DNA of 64,000 nucleotides, taken from Bacillus sp. PK3_68. GTDB taxonomy: Bacteria; Bacillota; Bacilli; Bacillales; Domibacillaceae. The position numbers and the translations under genes are program-made. The notes under the pieces were generated by a model. That model had not been told where the DNA came from. It worked only from the letters and a program-made list of their open reading frames with translations, and ran no database searches. Below are positions 34,220 through 42,357 of the stretch, in pieces (positions within the stretch are counted from its first letter, which is position 1; each line of letters opens with the position of its first letter). Where the stretch lies: positions 3,619,001 through 3,683,000 of the forward strand of contig NZ_NQYC01000001.1 of NCBI RefSeq assembly GCF_003600835.1, written 5' to 3'.

Positions 34220-34305
34220 TTTACAAAACCTTTACAAAGAGTCCAATGGAAATTAACAAAAAGACGTTATTCTTAACAAAGAATCAACATTCAACAAAAT
34301 TAACT
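34220..34305 (+). promoter_or_regulatory. PhoP box array upstream of pstS
   Basis: TT(A/T/C)ACA-type hexamers repeat with an 11-base period: TTTACA at 34220 and 34231, a degenerate copy at 34242, TTAACA at 34253, then TTAACA at 34273 and TCAACA at 34284, with further half-sites TCAACA (34291) and TTAACT (34300). This is the direct-repeat layout bound by PhoP-P in Bacillus, so the pst operon should be induced by phosphate starvation. Confidence 0.8.
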
Positions 34306-34334
34306 TGCCAATAAATCATCTTGGGGGTAAAAAC

Positions 34335-35177
34335 ATGAGGCTTATAAAAAAAGCAACGAATAGATTAGTAATGCTAGCCTTAGTTGCCGTTTTATCAGCG
34401 TGTGGAATACAGAAAGACGATGAAATAGCGTCGGCAAATGAAGGGAAAGCTACAATCTCTATCTCGGGGTCTACGTCTGTAGGACCATTAGCCGAAAAGT
34501 TAGCGTTTAAATATGAAGAGAAGAACGATGTCAATATAGAGATTAATCAAATAGGATCTTCTGCGGGTATCACAAATGCAATCAACGGTGTGTCAGAGAT
34601 CGGCATGTCTTCACGTGATTTGAAACCGGAAGAAAAAGCTAGCGGGCTGAAAGAGGTAGTCATTGCTTATGATGGAATCGTCGTCGTCGCCCATCCTAGC
34701 AACAAAGTTAATAATCTTACGACGGAGCAAGTAAAGCAAATTTTTACTGGAGAGATTACGAACTGGAAGGAAGTTGGAGGAGAGGACAAGGAAATAGTAG
34801 TCGTTTCTCGTGAAGACGGTTCGGGCTCACGTGATGCCTTCCAAGAAATTGTCGGCTACACTTCAGGCGAATTAGTGAGAAGTGCCATTATTGCAAGCGG
34901 CAACGGCAATATTAAAACGACTGTTGCGACAAATGAGCATGCAATAGGATTTATTTCTTTTGAATATATGGATGACTCTGTTTCCTCTCTAAAGATTAAT
35001 GGAGTGGAAGCGACGGCGGAAAATGTCCTTCAACAGAAATATAGTCTGTCACGCCCCTTCTTATTTGTCCATAGGGAAGATCAGCTGACGGATGCAGGAC
35101 AACAATTCGTTGATTATATTTTAAGTTCAGAGGGACAAGCTATTGTTTCCGAAACAGGGGCTATACCAGTAAATTAA
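34335..35177 (+). CDS. pstS: Phosphate ABC transporter binding lipoprotein PstS
   Basis: High-affinity phosphate-binding protein, 280 residues, lipobox VLSAC (Cys23). Phosphate-contact motifs are present: ISISGSTSVGPLAEKLA (SGST loop), GSSAGITNAINGVSEIGMSSRDL and SREDGSGSRDAFQE. Start at 34335 follows GGGGGTAAAAAC; an ATG ten codons earlier lacks a site. First gene of pstSCAB and preceded by a PhoP box array. Confidence 0.95.
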   Translation: MRLIKKATNRLVMLALVAVLSACGIQKDDEIASANEGKATISISGSTSVGPLAEKLAFKYEEKNDVNIEINQIGSSAGITNAINGVSEIGMSSRDLKPEEKASGLKEVVIAYDGIVVVAHPSNKVNNLTTEQVKQIFTGEITNWKEVGGEDKEIVVVSREDGSGSRDAFQEIVGYTSGELVRSAIIASGNGNIKTTVATNEHAIGFISFEYMDDSVSSLKINGVEATAENVLQQKYSLSRPFLFVHREDQLTDAGQQFVDYILSSEGQAIVSETGAIPVN

Positions 35178-35238
35178 CGTTTATAGATTTTATATCTAAC
35201 ATCGTGGAAATCTAAAAGTGATCTGGGAGGAATGTAGC

Positions 35239-36153
35239 ATGACAAGCCCGCTTATGGAAAAACCAATCATAGATAACGGTAAATCAAATAAAAATAAATA
35301 TGTGATGGAGAAGGTTTCATCTAGAATTTTCTTGTTTTGTGCCCTTCTATCAGTCGTCAGTTTATTGCTAATCATTGGATTCGTATTTTATAAAGGCTCC
35401 TATCCATTTATAAAAGAAGGTTATAGCTTTATAGATTTCATTTTTGGAGTAGATTGGGTACCAAGTGAAGATAAATTCGGCATATTTCCAATGATTGTGG
35501 CATCAATCTATGCGACCATTGGCGCTTTAATGATTGGTGTGCCGGTCGGTCTGTTTACAGCGATTTTTCTATCGGAGATTGCCCCTAAAAACGTAGCAAA
35601 AATTATTTCGCCGGCTGTACAGTTGCTAGCAGGGATCCCGTCTGTTTTATATGGTGTATTCGGATTGGCTATTATCGTTCCTTTGCTGCAGAACAACCTG
35701 GGGTTAGTCAAAGGGCAAAGCTTATTGGCTGTCATTCTTGTGTTAGCTATCATGATGCTGCCAACGATTGTAACGGTAGCTGAAACAGCCATTCGCGCCG
35801 TTCCAAAAACATACCGTGAGGGGTCCTTGGCTCTTGGCGCTTCAAAAATTGGAACGATTTTTAAAGTAGTTGTACCAGCAGCCAAATCAGGAATTATGGC
35901 AGCCATTGTATTGGGATTAGGGAGAGCCATTGGAGAAACAATGGCTGTTATATTGGTCGCGGGGAACAGTCTAATCGTCCCTGCAAGCTTAACAGATAGT
36001 GTCCGCCCGTTGACGACAAACATTGCGTTAGAAATGGGCTATGCATCCGGCGTTCATCAAGAGATGCTGTTTGCGACTGGTATTATTTTATTCTCCTTTA
36101 TCTTGTTGTTAAACTTCGTATTAGCAAAAATCAGTGCAAAGGGTGGTAAGTAA
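35239..36153 (+). CDS. pstC: Phosphate ABC transporter permease PstC
   Basis: A 304-residue permease with about six helices and the BPD loop TYREGSLALGASKIGTIFKVVVPAAKSGIMAAIVLGLGRAIGETMAV, seen in sections, the hallmark of PstC. GGGAGGAATG site upstream. Its stop is one base before the pstA start. Confidence 0.95.
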   Translation: MTSPLMEKPIIDNGKSNKNKYVMEKVSSRIFLFCALLSVVSLLLIIGFVFYKGSYPFIKEGYSFIDFIFGVDWVPSEDKFGIFPMIVASIYATIGALMIGVPVGLFTAIFLSEIAPKNVAKIISPAVQLLAGIPSVLYGVFGLAIIVPLLQNNLGLVKGQSLLAVILVLAIMMLPTIVTVAETAIRAVPKTYREGSLALGASKIGTIFKVVVPAAKSGIMAAIVLGLGRAIGETMAVILVAGNSLIVPASLTDSVRPLTTNIALEMGYASGVHQEMLFATGIILFSFILLLNFVLAKISAKGGK

Positions 36154-36154
36154 A

Positions 36155-36979
36155 ATGAAAAGGTGGAAAGATAACTTGCTGCATGGGCTTCTCTGGTTCT
36201 CAGCCATCTTGACTGTTGCCGTCCTTGTGGTCATTGTAGGGTTCATCTTTTACAAAGGGGTTAGGCTAATTAACTTTGAGTTCATCTTTGGTGATTATTC
36301 ACCAACGGGCGGTGGCGGTATTTGGCCGATGATTGTGACAACTATGTATACCATTATTATTTCATTAGTAATTGCAACACCAATCGGGATTTTGGCGGCC
36401 GTGTATCTGCAAGAATACGCTAAACAAGGCCGATTAGTAAATGTCATTCGTTTTGCTACAGAAAGCTTAACAGGGATTCCTTCTATCATCTATGGATTAT
36501 TCGGAGCCGTATTCTTTGTCACTACGTTGAAATTAGGCATGTCGATCATAGCGGCCTCGCTGACTCTGACTATTATTGTATTGCCAGTCATCATCCGAAC
36601 GACAGAAGAAGCCTTAAAGACGGTACCGCAGTCATACAGAGAAGGCTCTCTCGCATTAGGGACAACGAAGCTGCAAACTTTATATAAAGTGATTTTGCCA
36701 AGTGCCATGCCAGGGATCTTATCGGGAATTATTCTCTCAATGGGGAGGATTGTCGGTGAATCGGCTGCCATATTTTTAACAGCCGGAACGGTAGCAGCCA
36801 TGCCTGAAAGTATCTTCTCATCTGCCAGAACGTTAACGGTCCATTCCTATTTGGTGACACAGGAGGCCGGAGACATTGAACTGGCAGCGGCCATTGGGAT
36901 TGTACTAATTGTGATGATCGTGGTTCTCAACTTTGTGGCGACATTTATATCAAAGAAATTAAATAAAGCTGACTATTAA
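36155..36979 (+). CDS. pstA: Phosphate ABC transporter permease PstA
   Basis: A 274-residue permease with six predicted helices. The coupling loop is SYREGSLALGTTKLQTLYKVILPSAMPGILSG followed by GRIVGESAAIFLTAG, matching PstA. The chosen ATG comes one base after the pstC stop with a GGGTGG site inside pstC. Confidence 0.95.
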   Translation: MKRWKDNLLHGLLWFSAILTVAVLVVIVGFIFYKGVRLINFEFIFGDYSPTGGGGIWPMIVTTMYTIIISLVIATPIGILAAVYLQEYAKQGRLVNVIRFATESLTGIPSIIYGLFGAVFFVTTLKLGMSIIAASLTLTIIVLPVIIRTTEEALKTVPQSYREGSLALGTTKLQTLYKVILPSAMPGILSGIILSMGRIVGESAAIFLTAGTVAAMPESIFSSARTLTVHSYLVTQEAGDIELAAAIGIVLIVMIVVLNFVATFISKKLNKADY

Positions 36980-36993
36980 ATGAGGTGTGATAT

Positions 36994-37820
36994 ATGAGTG
37001 TAGCAATGATGGAGCGGAACGCAGAAGTAAAGGCGGAAAGGTTCCCGCCAATGAAACAGCATTCAGAGGGAACAACGAAAATTAGTGTAAAAGATTTGAA
37101 CTTATTTTATGGAGAAAAACAGGCACTCTATAATGTGTCAATGAATATTGAAGAAAAGAAGGTGACAGCCTTAATCGGTCCTTCCGGCTGCGGGAAGTCC
37201 ACTTTCCTGCGAACGTTAAACCGAATGAATGATTTGATCGCTGGAGTAAAAATTAGCGGTGATATTATCATTGATCATGAAAATATATATCAATCTAACG
37301 ATGTGATTAAGCTCCGGACAAAGGTCGGAATGGTCTTCCAAAAGCCCAACCTATTTCCGATGAGCATTTATGATAATGTCGCATACGGACCCCGGGCGCA
37401 GGGAGTAACAAATAAAAAGAATTGAATCGGATTGTGGAGGAAAGCTTACGCGGTGCGGCCATTTGGGATGAAGTGAAAGACCGCCTGAAATCCTCAGCTC
37501 TCGGACTATCAGGCGGTCAGCAGCAGCGTGTTTGCATTGCGCGTGCCATTGCAATGAAGCCGGAAGTGATATTAATGGATGAACCTACTTCGGCATTAGA
37601 TCCGATTTCTACGCTGAAAGTAGAAGAATTGATTGCACAATTGAAGAAGAACTATACAATTGTTATCGTTACTCACAATATGCAGCAGGCAGCGCGTGTA
37701 TCCGACAAAACCGCTTTCTTCTTAAATGGCGAAATTGTTGAATATGATGTAACCAATCATATTTTTTCACATCCAAAGGATCAGAGAACGGAAGATTATG
37801 TCACCGGCCGTTTTGGGTAA
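36994..37820 (+). pseudogene. pstB: Phosphate ABC transporter ATPase PstB, frameshifted
   Basis: The ATPase of the phosphate importer, split in two frames. The first frame has Walker [21 protein letters not shown] and the Q-loop [21 protein letters not shown], and stops after NKKN. The second has [20 protein letters not shown], signature [14 protein letters not shown], Walker [14 protein letters not shown] and the switch His in [14 protein letters not shown]. The break is at a five-A run (37414-37418); a sixth A joins them as [12 protein letters not shown], a PstB-like continuation, giving about 275 residues. With the other three pst genes intact and a Pho box present, an assembly error is most likely. 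Confidence 0.9.
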
Positions 37821-37853
37821 TTAGAGAGGGAAGAATAAATAGTGAAATTCTTA

Positions 37854-37898
37854 GACTGCCAAGTGCCTGGATAACGCGGACTTGGCAGTCATTTTTTT
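37854..37898 (+). terminator. Terminator of the pst operon
   Basis: Perfect 11-bp stem GACTGCCAAGT/ACTTGGCAGTC with 15-base loop and seven Ts. No phoU gene follows pstB. Confidence 0.85.
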
Positions 37899-37924
37899 GA
37901 ATAGTAAAAGGAAGAGTCAATTAA

Positions 37925-38725
37925 TCAGAAAACGACCTTTTCATCAGTCTTTATCCAATTTAATTCTTTCGTGCTCGCATCTTTTGACCATTGAGTCGGC
38001 ATTTCTTGATCTGAAATGACAACATCGATAGATGACAAGGAATCAATATGAAACAAAGCCCTTTGGTTAAATTTAGAAGAATCGGCCACAACATATATTT
38101 GCTTTGATCTCTTAATGATAATGGAAGAGGCAGTGGCTTCATCCACATCGAAATCACAAATTCCCTCCTGGCTTATTCCTCCACATGAGATAAACGCTTT
38201 ATCAAAATAAAAATATTCTAGCAGCTGATTGGTAATGGAACCGCTGATCGAACGTTGCTGTGGATTAGATGTTCCTCCAAGTATGATGACTTTCCCGTTA
38301 AAAATGTTAGATTCTAATCGATTATTTAAGATGACGGCTGCGGCTAAAGAATTGGTTACAATCGTGACATTTCTTACGTGTTTAATCGAGTTTGCAACAT
38401 GTAAGGTGGTTGAGCCGGCATCAAGAGCAATGGTTTCGCCATCCTTAATAAAGGAAGCGGCGACTTCTCCTATGAGTTGCTTCTGATGATGGGCGATGCC
38501 AACTTTATGGTTGAAATCAGGCTCATTGCTTATCCCAGCATATTTAACCGCTCCACCATGGATTCTGCGTAATTTCTTTTTCTCCTCAAGGGCACTTAAA
38601 TCTTTCCGAATGGTTTCAGGTGTGACGTTTAATTTTAAAGCTAGATCCATGACGTTGACTTTTATTTTCACATCAAGTTCTCGCAGAATGATTTTATGTC
38701 TTTCTGATAGTAAAGACTTATTCAT
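37925..38725 (-). CDS. DeoR/GlpR-family transcriptional regulator
   Basis: A 266-residue repressor with an N-terminal HTH_DeoR domain (SERHKIILRELDVKIKVNVMDLALKLNVTPETIRKDLSALEEK in pieces; IHGGAVKY follows). The C-terminal DeoRC sensor domain has ETIALDAGSTTLHVANSI, VTNSLAAAVIL and DKAFISCGGISQEGICDF. Such regulators answer to phosphorylated sugars or polyols. It stands between pst and a Tat-exported phosphoesterase, and may regulate the latter. Confidence 0.88.
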   Translation of the reverse strand: MNKSLLSERHKIILRELDVKIKVNVMDLALKLNVTPETIRKDLSALEEKKKLRRIHGGAVKYAGISNEPDFNHKVGIAHHQKQLIGEVAASFIKDGETIALDAGSTTLHVANSIKHVRNVTIVTNSLAAAVILNNRLESNIFNGKVIILGGTSNPQQRSISGSITNQLLEYFYFDKAFISCGGISQEGICDFDVDEATASSIIIKRSKQIYVVADSSKFNQRALFHIDSLSSIDVVISDQEMPTQWSKDASTKELNWIKTDEKVVF

Positions 38726-39079
38726 ACTATTTCTCCCACACTTCTACAATTTTCTTAGTCTTTCTTAATTGTAAAAACAAATTATAAAGAAAGATTTTCA
38801 GTTTCGTTAATTTTCCAAAAATATTTAGTAAAACAAAAGAGACATCAGCTGATTTATCTGTCTTTTCGACTATGAACATGATGGTTCCTAATTCTTAGAA
38901 AGGGTGCCATGATTGGATCCATGAATAGTTTGCTTTCTTTGATGCTTTTGTTTTCTTTACTTATTTTTTGGCTTAACTTCATAATCCACCAATATTAGTA
39001 GATTAAGCTTAAAGGGAGAAAAGAGGATAGAACACTCTATCAATGACAAGCAGGATGAAAGAATGGGGAGGTATGCTAA
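38726..39079. other. Gap between deoR-type gene and phosphoesterase
   Basis: 354 AT-rich bases forming the divergent promoter region. I see no clear PhoP box. The only coding possibility is a 29-codon hydrophobic peptide listed separately at 38909. Confidence 0.5.
38909..38998 (+). CDS. Possible 29-residue hydrophobic peptide
   Basis: ATG at 38909, preceded by AAAGGG four bases upstream, opens a 29-codon frame rich in Leu, Phe, Ile and Met (MIGSMNSLLSLMLL...) that could span the membrane once. It may be a leader, small regulatory peptide or chance frame in AT-rich DNA. Confidence 0.22.
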   Translation: MIGSMNSLLSLMLLFSLLIFWLNFIIHQY

Positions 39080-40294
39080 ATGAGTAATGAAGAGATGAGT
39101 AAAGGGTTAGACAGAAGAAGTTTTATTAAAATTGGTGGGATGAGTACCCTTGCCTTAACCCTTGCCTCTGCTGGAATGCCGGGAGATTTATTCGGCAATG
39201 CAACAGCATTAGCCAAAGACAATCAAGCAGCCAAATTGAAATTTAATTCTGATGGAAGGTTTAAAATTGTGCAATTTAATGATCCACAAGACGATGAACG
39301 AATTGATCGCAGAACCATTCAGTTAATGGAAAAAGTTTTAGACGCTGAAAAGCCTGATTTTGTAGTGATTAATGGAGACATGTTAGCAAGTGGGCCTGAT
39401 ACTCCATTGGAAGTAAAGCAAGCGATTAATAATCTTGCTCAGCCAATGGAGAAGAGAAAGATTCAGTGGGCGGTGACATTCGGAAATCATGATGAAGATG
39501 CCACGCCAAAAAATGGCCTTGATGAGGAGGATATGCTCAAAATCTATATGTCGTATCCGTACAATAGGAACCAGCCGAGTGAAAAAGGTGTAACAGGAAC
39601 AGGAAATTCCTATCTGCTTATCAATAATTCTAAAGGAACGACACCTGCCTTTAATTTATGGTTAATGGATAGTGGAAGATACGCGCCAAAGGAAATCGCC
39701 GGGCAGGATTTTGAAGGCTATCCTCATTGGGACTGGTTGCGCTTTGATCAGGTGAACTGGTATTATGAAACGTCTAAGAAATTAGAAAAAAGATTGAATC
39801 GCAAAGTTCCATCCCTTATGTTCATGCATATTCCTTTATGGGAACATCGCTATATGTGGTTTGCCAGCAAAGAGGAAATGTCAGAATCAAAGCATGCGTT
39901 AGCTGTGAAAAAACATAGTATCACAGGGGAAAGAAATGAAAATGAATGCCCAGGACCATTCAATAGTGGCATGTTTTCAGCCATTTTGCATCGCGGGGAT
40001 GTAAAGGGCGTCTTCTGTGGGCATGATCATATCAACACCTATGCAGGGAATTATTATGGAGTAATGCTTGGCTACGCGGGCAATTGCGGGTTCGGGGCTT
40101 ACGGGCTTTCCGGGGCAGAAAGAAATAGACTGCGCGGGGCCAGAGTATTCAATCTAGATGAAAAGAAAGAAAATGTTCTCGTCGATACATATATGGTTTT
40201 TGCAAAAGATTATGGCATTGATTTAACGGCCAACGATCAAAGTATCGATCCATTGCCATTGAAGGATAAGCCAAAAACTGTAACAAGCAAATAA
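39080..40294 (+). CDS. Tat-exported metallophosphoesterase
   Basis: A 404-residue calcineurin-like phosphoesterase. The N-terminus has a twin-arginine signal (LDRRSFIKIGGMSTLALTLASAG), so it is exported folded. Metal motifs are QFNDPQDDERID, VINGDMLASG (GDM for GD), TFGNHDEDATP (GNHD), MHIPLWEH and FCGHDHINTYAG. It resembles purple-acid/Dcr2-like phosphatases. GGGGAGG site before the ATG. Proximity to pst suggests a role in releasing phosphate from organic esters outside the cell, although no Pho box was found here. Confidence 0.85.
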   Translation: MSNEEMSKGLDRRSFIKIGGMSTLALTLASAGMPGDLFGNATALAKDNQAAKLKFNSDGRFKIVQFNDPQDDERIDRRTIQLMEKVLDAEKPDFVVINGDMLASGPDTPLEVKQAINNLAQPMEKRKIQWAVTFGNHDEDATPKNGLDEEDMLKIYMSYPYNRNQPSEKGVTGTGNSYLLINNSKGTTPAFNLWLMDSGRYAPKEIAGQDFEGYPHWDWLRFDQVNWYYETSKKLEKRLNRKVPSLMFMHIPLWEHRYMWFASKEEMSESKHALAVKKHSITGERNENECPGPFNSGMFSAILHRGDVKGVFCGHDHINTYAGNYYGVMLGYAGNCGFGAYGLSGAERNRLRGARVFNLDEKKENVLVDTYMVFAKDYGIDLTANDQSIDPLPLKDKPKTVTSK

Positions 40295-40488
40295 ATAGAG
40301 AAATAGCTCAAAAGGGGAAGTGAGGATTCACCTTCCCTTGTTAGATAGGCCGCTTCGGGATACATCCAAGCGGTCTGTATCATGGTCAGTTAGAAGATTT
40401 ATTTTTTAATCCCATAGGAGGGGTCTCGTACAATAAAAGCACCTGGATATATTCTGTTGTACTAACTTCCACATTTAGTTTAAAGATC

Positions 40489-40518
40489 AGAAGGCCGATC
40501 CACTTGGATTGGCCTTCT
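40489..40518 (-). terminator. Hairpin after the guanine deaminase gene
   Basis: A 14-bp stem (AGAAGGCCGATCCA with TGGATTGGCCTTCT, one G-T pair) and a two-base loop between the converging phosphoesterase and deaminase genes. No long T tract, so termination is probable but not certain. Confidence 0.6.
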
Positions 40519-40543
40519 AAACTATGTCAAGGAGTAAGCAGGA

Positions 40544-41908
40544 TTACTTTGAATGAACCTTTTTCCCCTGAACCCAGACTTCACGGATGTTTTCCGGACG
40601 GGCGAGATACATGATTTTTTGGAAGACATTATGCAAGTCTTCATTCACGTCGAAGATAGGCAGTTTGGCAGCTGCCGCTTTCGTATCGATGACTTGTACG
40701 TCCCACACATAGTTTTCCTGCAGGCGGCCGATGGGCAAGCTTAAACTTTCGCCGCCGCCAGCTGTTGCTAAATAGAAGGCTTCATTAATCGTAATACGTG
40801 ATTGCGGCACACCGCGATCTTCAGCAGGCAGAGCGGGGTTCACACCATCTTCTAACATTCGCGATGAGATGATTGCTTGCCTTACATTATCAAACAGGCT
40901 AGGTGAAAAACCGCCAGAAATATCAGATCCTAAGCCAATCTCAACGTCCTTCGAGTGAAAGTGAGCGATGGGAATGACGCTGTTGGCAAAGTAAGCATTG
41001 GATATTGGACAGTGAGCGATGGCCGTTCCTGTTTCAGCAAACAATTCTGCATCATGATCATCCAGGAAGTTACAGTGAGCCATTACCGACTTATCATGCA
41101 ACAGACCAAACTCATGCAAAGCAAAGGCATCATGTTTATCAAATCGGTCTTTCACGTACCCATGCGCCCAGTCACTTTCGCTGCAGTGTGATTGGACATG
41201 TGTATCATATTTGGCCGTCAATTCCCCTAAACCTTTCAGTGTGTCATTTGTACAGCTTGGGATAAAGCGTGGGGTCACCACCGGATAAACTCCTTGCTTA
41301 GTGGTCTTTGCTAACTCCTTAACAGCTAAAATAAACTCCTCCGTATCAGCTAGTGCCGTTTGCGTATCAGCATCACGATAATAGGTCGGCGTTTGTTCAG
41401 GATTGTCCATGACAACTTTCCCGACGAGCCCTCGTTGTCCGTTCTTCGCACAGATCTCAGCCAGCAGCACACTAGCCTCTTTGTGCACAGTCGCGAAATA
41501 AAGGGCGGTCGTGGTTCCATGCGCAAGCAAAGTGCTGACTAAGTCGTTATAGACATTTTCGGCGAAAGTCAGATCTGAAAATTTGGCCTCAAGCGGAAAG
41601 GTGTATGTATGTAACCAGTCATAGAGCGGGAGATCCAGCGCCGTTCCTGCTTGAGCCCATTGAGGGGCGTGCACATGTAAATCGATAAAACCCGGCAAGA
41701 AAAACTGCCCTTCAGCTAAACGATGAAAGTGATCTTCTCCTTCATAAGCATCCACCAGCTGTTGATAGTCCGCCTCTTCCGGTGCAACAATTTTTTCAAT
41801 CATGCCGTCACTGTTAATACAGAAAAGATAATCTTTTAAAACTTGAATGTCTTTAGGAGACGCACTGGAAAAAGCTGTTCCTTGAAAAATACCCATATAT
41901 TTTTTCAT
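40544..41908 (-). CDS. guaD: Guanine deaminase (amidohydrolase type)
   Basis: Hydrolyses guanine to xanthine and ammonia. The 454-residue protein is a metal-dependent amidohydrolase with LPGFIDLHVHAPQWAQ (metal-binding HxH, the family's HAPQ), VQSHCSESDWAH, VMAHCNFLDDHD and GLGSDISGGFSPSLFDNVRQA. ATG at 41908 follows AAGGTG. This is the enzyme type of E. coli GuaD, unlike the small cytidine-deaminase-like GuaD of B. subtilis. A minus-strand promoter lies upstream; AAAAACGAACATT (41921-41933) differs from a PurR box by one base but stands alone, so PurR control is only a possibility. Confidence 0.93.
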   Translation of the reverse strand: MKKYMGIFQGTAFSSASPKDIQVLKDYLFCINSDGMIEKIVAPEEADYQQLVDAYEGEDHFHRLAEGQFFLPGFIDLHVHAPQWAQAGTALDLPLYDWLHTYTFPLEAKFSDLTFAENVYNDLVSTLLAHGTTTALYFATVHKEASVLLAEICAKNGQRGLVGKVVMDNPEQTPTYYRDADTQTALADTEEFILAVKELAKTTKQGVYPVVTPRFIPSCTNDTLKGLGELTAKYDTHVQSHCSESDWAHGYVKDRFDKHDAFALHEFGLLHDKSVMAHCNFLDDHDAELFAETGTAIAHCPISNAYFANSVIPIAHFHSKDVEIGLGSDISGGFSPSLFDNVRQAIISSRMLEDGVNPALPAEDRGVPQSRITINEAFYLATAGGGESLSLPIGRLQENYVWDVQVIDTKAAAAKLPIFDVNEDLHNVFQKIMYLARPENIREVWVQGKKVHSK

Positions 41909-41950
41909 GATTATCACCTTAATGTTCGTTTTTATAGATTCATACTAGTG

Positions 41951-41979
41951 ATTATAAGGGAAAAAAAATAGCAGGTCTA
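41951..41979 (-). promoter_or_regulatory. Sigma-A promoter of guaD
   Basis: On the minus strand TAGACC, 17 bases, TATAAT, about 45 bases before the start codon. The rest of the gap to inhA (to 42357) is AT-rich and holds no gene; a short palindrome TTCATTTTAATGAA lies near 42023. Confidence 0.55.
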
Positions 41980-42357
41980 GAAGAAAACGAAGGAACCCCT
42001 TGTTTTCTCTCAATGACTGTTCATTTTAATGAATGCTCATTATCCAACGAATTTTTTATCGGGGAGAGAAAAAAGGAGGAGCAACAAGGCTCATTAGAGT
42101 CATAAATACTTGATAAGTAGAGGAACGGATTTTCATTTTTTAGAGGGCTTCTATTCCTTGTAATAACCGCCATCCAGCCTATTTACTTTTATTTTAGCTA
42201 GTATAAATACCTGAAAAAGTTCAACTCTTCTCAACTATGCTAAGTATATTTTATCATTTTTTACCAAAATATCATTTGGATATTTACACCATTTATTAAC
42301 GAGTTATATAATCAAATTGTTTCGACTATCAAAATAATAGCTTACTAGGGGGTAAAC

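Noticed and set aside
41921-41933. PurR box before guaD
   Set aside because: One site close to the start codon with one mismatch and no second inverted box at the usual distance; kept only as a remark.
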